A DNA stretch of 64,000 nucleotides from Natribaculum breve (GTDB lineage Archaea > Halobacteriota > Halobacteria > Halobacteriales > Natrialbaceae): assembly GCF_023008585.1 (NCBI RefSeq), contig NZ_CP095391.1, forward strand, positions 558,001-622,000, in the 5' to 3' direction. Of this stretch, positions 62,014 to 64,000 are shown piece by piece. The notes under the pieces were generated by a model that had not been told where the DNA came from, did not search any database, and saw only the letters and a list, made by a program, of their open reading frames with translations. The first letter of the stretch is position 1, and the number at the start of each line of letters is the position of its first letter. The position numbers and the translations under genes were made by a program.

Positions 62014-62988
62014 TCACTTCGTCGAACGGTCCGGTATCTGGGTATACGCTCCGATCATCGCACCGTCGAGGTCGAGTCCGCCGAGGGTGGCACCTTCGTC
62101 GATAATCGATCCGCGCACAGTCGTCGCTTCGAGCGTCACGTCCGAAAAGATCACCGCTCGCTCGACGTCGACGTCGACGAGGGTCGCCTTCGGCAGTACG
62201 TGAACGTTCGAACCGATCGTGGCGTTCTCGAGGGACGCCGTTTCGGCGATCCGCGATTCGCCGTCGAGGTGCCAGGCGACGGCGTCGAGATAACTCTCCC
62301 GGGTGCCGACGTCGAACCAGGCCCCCTCGAACGTGTACGCGTACGTCGGTTCTCTCGACTGGAGCCACTCGACGAACCGTCCGGGTTCGTCCGGATCGTT
62401 CTCCGCCTCGAGATACGTCGAGAGCAGCGACAGCGTCTCTCGAGGAAACGCGTAGCAACCGGTCGAAACGCACGTTCCCGTCGGTTCGGCGGGCTTTTCC
62501 CGGAAATCGACCACGCGATCGTCGTCGAGGTCGACGACGCCGTAGGAGGCGGCTCGCTCAGGAGAGTCGACGTCGGAGACGGCGATCGTCGGCGCGTCCG
62601 CTCGATCGAAGAAATCGAGAAAGGTACCGATCTCGAACTCGAAGAGATTGTCGCCGGCGACCACCAGCAGATCGTCGTCGATTCCTTCGCGGTCGATCAG
62701 TTCCTCGAGTGCGCCGACGACGCCGAATTTCTCGTCTTCTGTGCGCGTTTTTTCGATCGACAGTCGCGGTTTGTCGTACGCACTGTCCGCCAGATGGGCG
62801 TCGAAGTCGGCGACGAACCGCTCGTTCGTGCTGACGTACACCGTTTCGATTCGATCGTCCGCCTCGAGTTCGGCGTAGATTCGGTCGACGATGGTCGTCT
62901 CACCGAGCGGGAGAAACATCTTCGGTCGGTGTCTCGTGATCGGCCACAGTCGGGTCGCGTATCCACCGGCGAGCACGACGGCCTTCAT
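62014..62988 (-). CDS. NDP-sugar pyrophosphorylase (nucleotidyltransferase)
   Basis: 324 residues. MKAVVLAGGYATRLWPITRHRPK is the signature nucleotide-binding loop (GGxxTRLxP-like with catalytic Arg/Lys). VVAGDNLF carries the metal Asp, and FREKP and WFDVGTRESYLDA are standard. The last 80 residues (NATIGSNVHV...TLVDVDVERAVIFSDVTL...TTVRGSIIDEGATLGG) form a short left-handed beta-helix. It makes NDP-hexoses for surface glycans; the sugar is unknown. Confidence 0.94.
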   Translation of the reverse strand: MKAVVLAGGYATRLWPITRHRPKMFLPLGETTIVDRIYAELEADDRIETVYVSTNERFVADFDAHLADSAYDKPRLSIEKTRTEDEKFGVVGALEELIDREGIDDDLLVVAGDNLFEFEIGTFLDFFDRADAPTIAVSDVDSPERAASYGVVDLDDDRVVDFREKPAEPTGTCVSTGCYAFPRETLSLLSTYLEAENDPDEPGRFVEWLQSREPTYAYTFEGAWFDVGTRESYLDAVAWHLDGESRIAETASLENATIGSNVHVLPKATLVDVDVERAVIFSDVTLEATTVRGSIIDEGATLGGLDLDGAMIGAYTQIPDRSTK

Positions 62989-63540
62989 CGGTCCGGATCA
63001 CCGTGTGAAAGGTCGTCGCTTGGACCTGCCGTCGTGGCTGTCGTTCGTCGACGGGTCGGAACGTCCGATTTGACTGCGCCGAGCGTGAGCATGCAAAGAG
63101 ACGCTTCGACTGCCTCGAACTGTCGTTGCAGGCTCTGGTACTCGAGTTTCCTGAACGAATTTCTGGCCGCACTCATTCCGATCCGGGAGAGATCCCGACT
63201 TCGACTCCCACGACCCCGGTGGTAAACCTTTCATCGGGATCGGAGGAATCGCTGTGGGCTGGCTTCGGGGAATCCGTACGCGCACACGTCTTCTCGCGAC
63301 TTCTGGATTGCATCTGCTCGCCCGTTTCGCGATCGGCATCGACCAAGAACTCGCCCTCCCCGGGCCATCGACAGGGCGTCATCGCAGGAGCCGACCCGTC
63401 GAAATTCCGTTTCAGGCGTTCGAGAGACCGTGACGATTGCTCTCGACCCGTCTCGACTCGCATACGTTTCGAACTGTATCTCTCGATTTTTTACGTTTGT
63501 GGGGCAAACAAATTTAATTCTGGGTGTGTCCCTCTTACTC
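62989..63540. other. Intergenic region before GAPDH
   Basis: Frames present here (for example 63173-63463 on the minus strand) are neutral to basic and family-free, so no gene is called. A T-rich run near 63487 and the GAPDH TATA box occupy the right end. Confidence 0.5.
63512..63519 (+). promoter_or_regulatory. TATA box of the GAPDH gene, leaderless start
   Basis: atttaatt is centred about 26 bases before the ATG at 63541, so transcription should begin at or next to the start codon. Confidence 0.6.
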
Positions 63541-64000
63541 ATGGAAGAACGTGTACACGGCGACACGGGGTCGGACGAGACGCTCCGTATCGGGCTCAAC
63601 GGCTTCGGGCGAGTTGGCCGGAGCATCCTGCGCGCGTCGCTGACCGACGACGACGTCGAAATCGTCGCCATCAACGACGTGATGGACGACGACGACATGG
63701 AGTATCTGTTCCGGTACGACTCGGTTCACGGACGGTTCCGTGGGGTTTCCCGCGAGGGTAACACGCTATACGTCCACGGTCAGGAGATCCAGTTGCTCTC
63801 CGAGCGCGAGCCGTCGGCGTTGCCGTGGGACGACCTCGAGGTCGACGTCGCCTTCGAAGCGACAGGGCTGTTCCGCACCCACGACGAGGCCGCCCAGCAT
63901 CTGGAGGCCGGTGCCGACAAGGTGATCATCTCGGCCCCGCCGAAAGGCGAGCAGGACGTCCCGATGTTCGTCTACGGCGTCAACCACGAGGAGTACGACG
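63541..64000 (+). CDS. gap: Glyceraldehyde-3-phosphate dehydrogenase, 3'-partial
   Basis: The first 153 codons are visible: MEERVHGDTGSDETL then the NAD motif IGLNGFGRVGRSILRA, AINDVMDDDDMEYLFRYDSVHGRF, FEATGLF and VIISAPPKG. This is the bacterial-type GAPDH found in haloarchaea. The catalytic Cys lies beyond the window. Central carbon metabolism, cytoplasmic. Confidence 0.96.
   Translation, partial: MEERVHGDTGSDETLRIGLNGFGRVGRSILRASLTDDDVEIVAINDVMDDDDMEYLFRYDSVHGRFRGVSREGNTLYVHGQEIQLLSEREPSALPWDDLEVDVAFEATGLFRTHDEAAQHLEAGADKVIISAPPKGEQDVPMFVYGVNHEEYD

Noticed and set aside
63173-63463. 96-residue reverse ORF upstream of GAPDH
   Set aside because: Composition unlike neighbouring proteins, no family, and no promoter signal; treated as non-coding.

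Overview
Organism: a haloarchaeon (class Halobacteria). Evidence is the high GC content, acidic proteomes, frequent CTCGAG words, a TFB transcription factor, a PGF-CTERM surface protease, Bat-type HTH regulators, ISH-type insertion sequences and very short or absent leaders. The genus cannot be fixed from this window alone.  Layout: (1) 1-3.9 kb, minus strand: a tight four-gene operon for a UDP-linked diacetamido-dideoxy-hexuronic acid (acetyltransferase, aminotransferase, 3-dehydrogenase, nucleotide-sugar 6-dehydrogenase). (2) 3.9-27.4 kb: a genomic island rich in mobile DNA. It holds a TFB, a 1583-residue secreted subtilase bracketed by two identical 155-bp MITEs, three IS5-type ISs plus an ISH6-like IS, four copies of a 78-bp MITE with 3-bp TNA target duplications, and an inverted duplication of a three-gene module (membrane protein, ArsR-like HTH, second membrane protein). 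Each copy of that module has lost a different membrane gene. There is also an RDD gene inside a transposon-like unit and a toxin/antitoxin pair whose toxin is cut by an IS. (3) 27.6-32.1 kb: the most unusual part. At least 15 tRNA genes lie on one strand, separated by perfect short hairpins, with a 46-residue ORF, a degenerate serine tRNA, a tRNA-Thr carrying a ~49-nt insertion in its D arm, a long bulged hairpin and two anticodon-less tRNA-like RNAs. They run straight into a gene for a TROVE/Ro60 (Rsr) RNA-binding protein. (4) 32-46.4 kb: accessory genes broken by PATE-like IS200/IS605 derivatives, nested 255-bp MITEs, IS4, IS630, IS110 and TnpB material, with an ABC importer ATPase whose permease is truncated. 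(5) 46.5-64 kb: mostly chromosomal genes: a Bat-type regulator with quinol NO reductase, acyl-CoA dehydrogenase, TetR regulator, VOC protein, UDP-sugar dehydrogenase, ABC exporter, NDP-sugar pyrophosphorylase and GAPDH (cut by the window end), with smaller IS200/IS605 scars.  How it fits together: the sugar genes at both ends supply activated sugars for surface glycans. The island in between has been built by insertion and IS-mediated deletion, and about ten host genes are visibly truncated by mobile elements. The tRNA array plus Ro60 is best read as one RNA-management cassette, probably of viral or plasmid origin: it sits in a mobile context, reads in one direction from one visible promoter, and combines spare tRNAs, Y-RNA-like tRNA mimics and the protein that would bind them. 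No CRISPR array, rRNA or recognisable integrase was seen.
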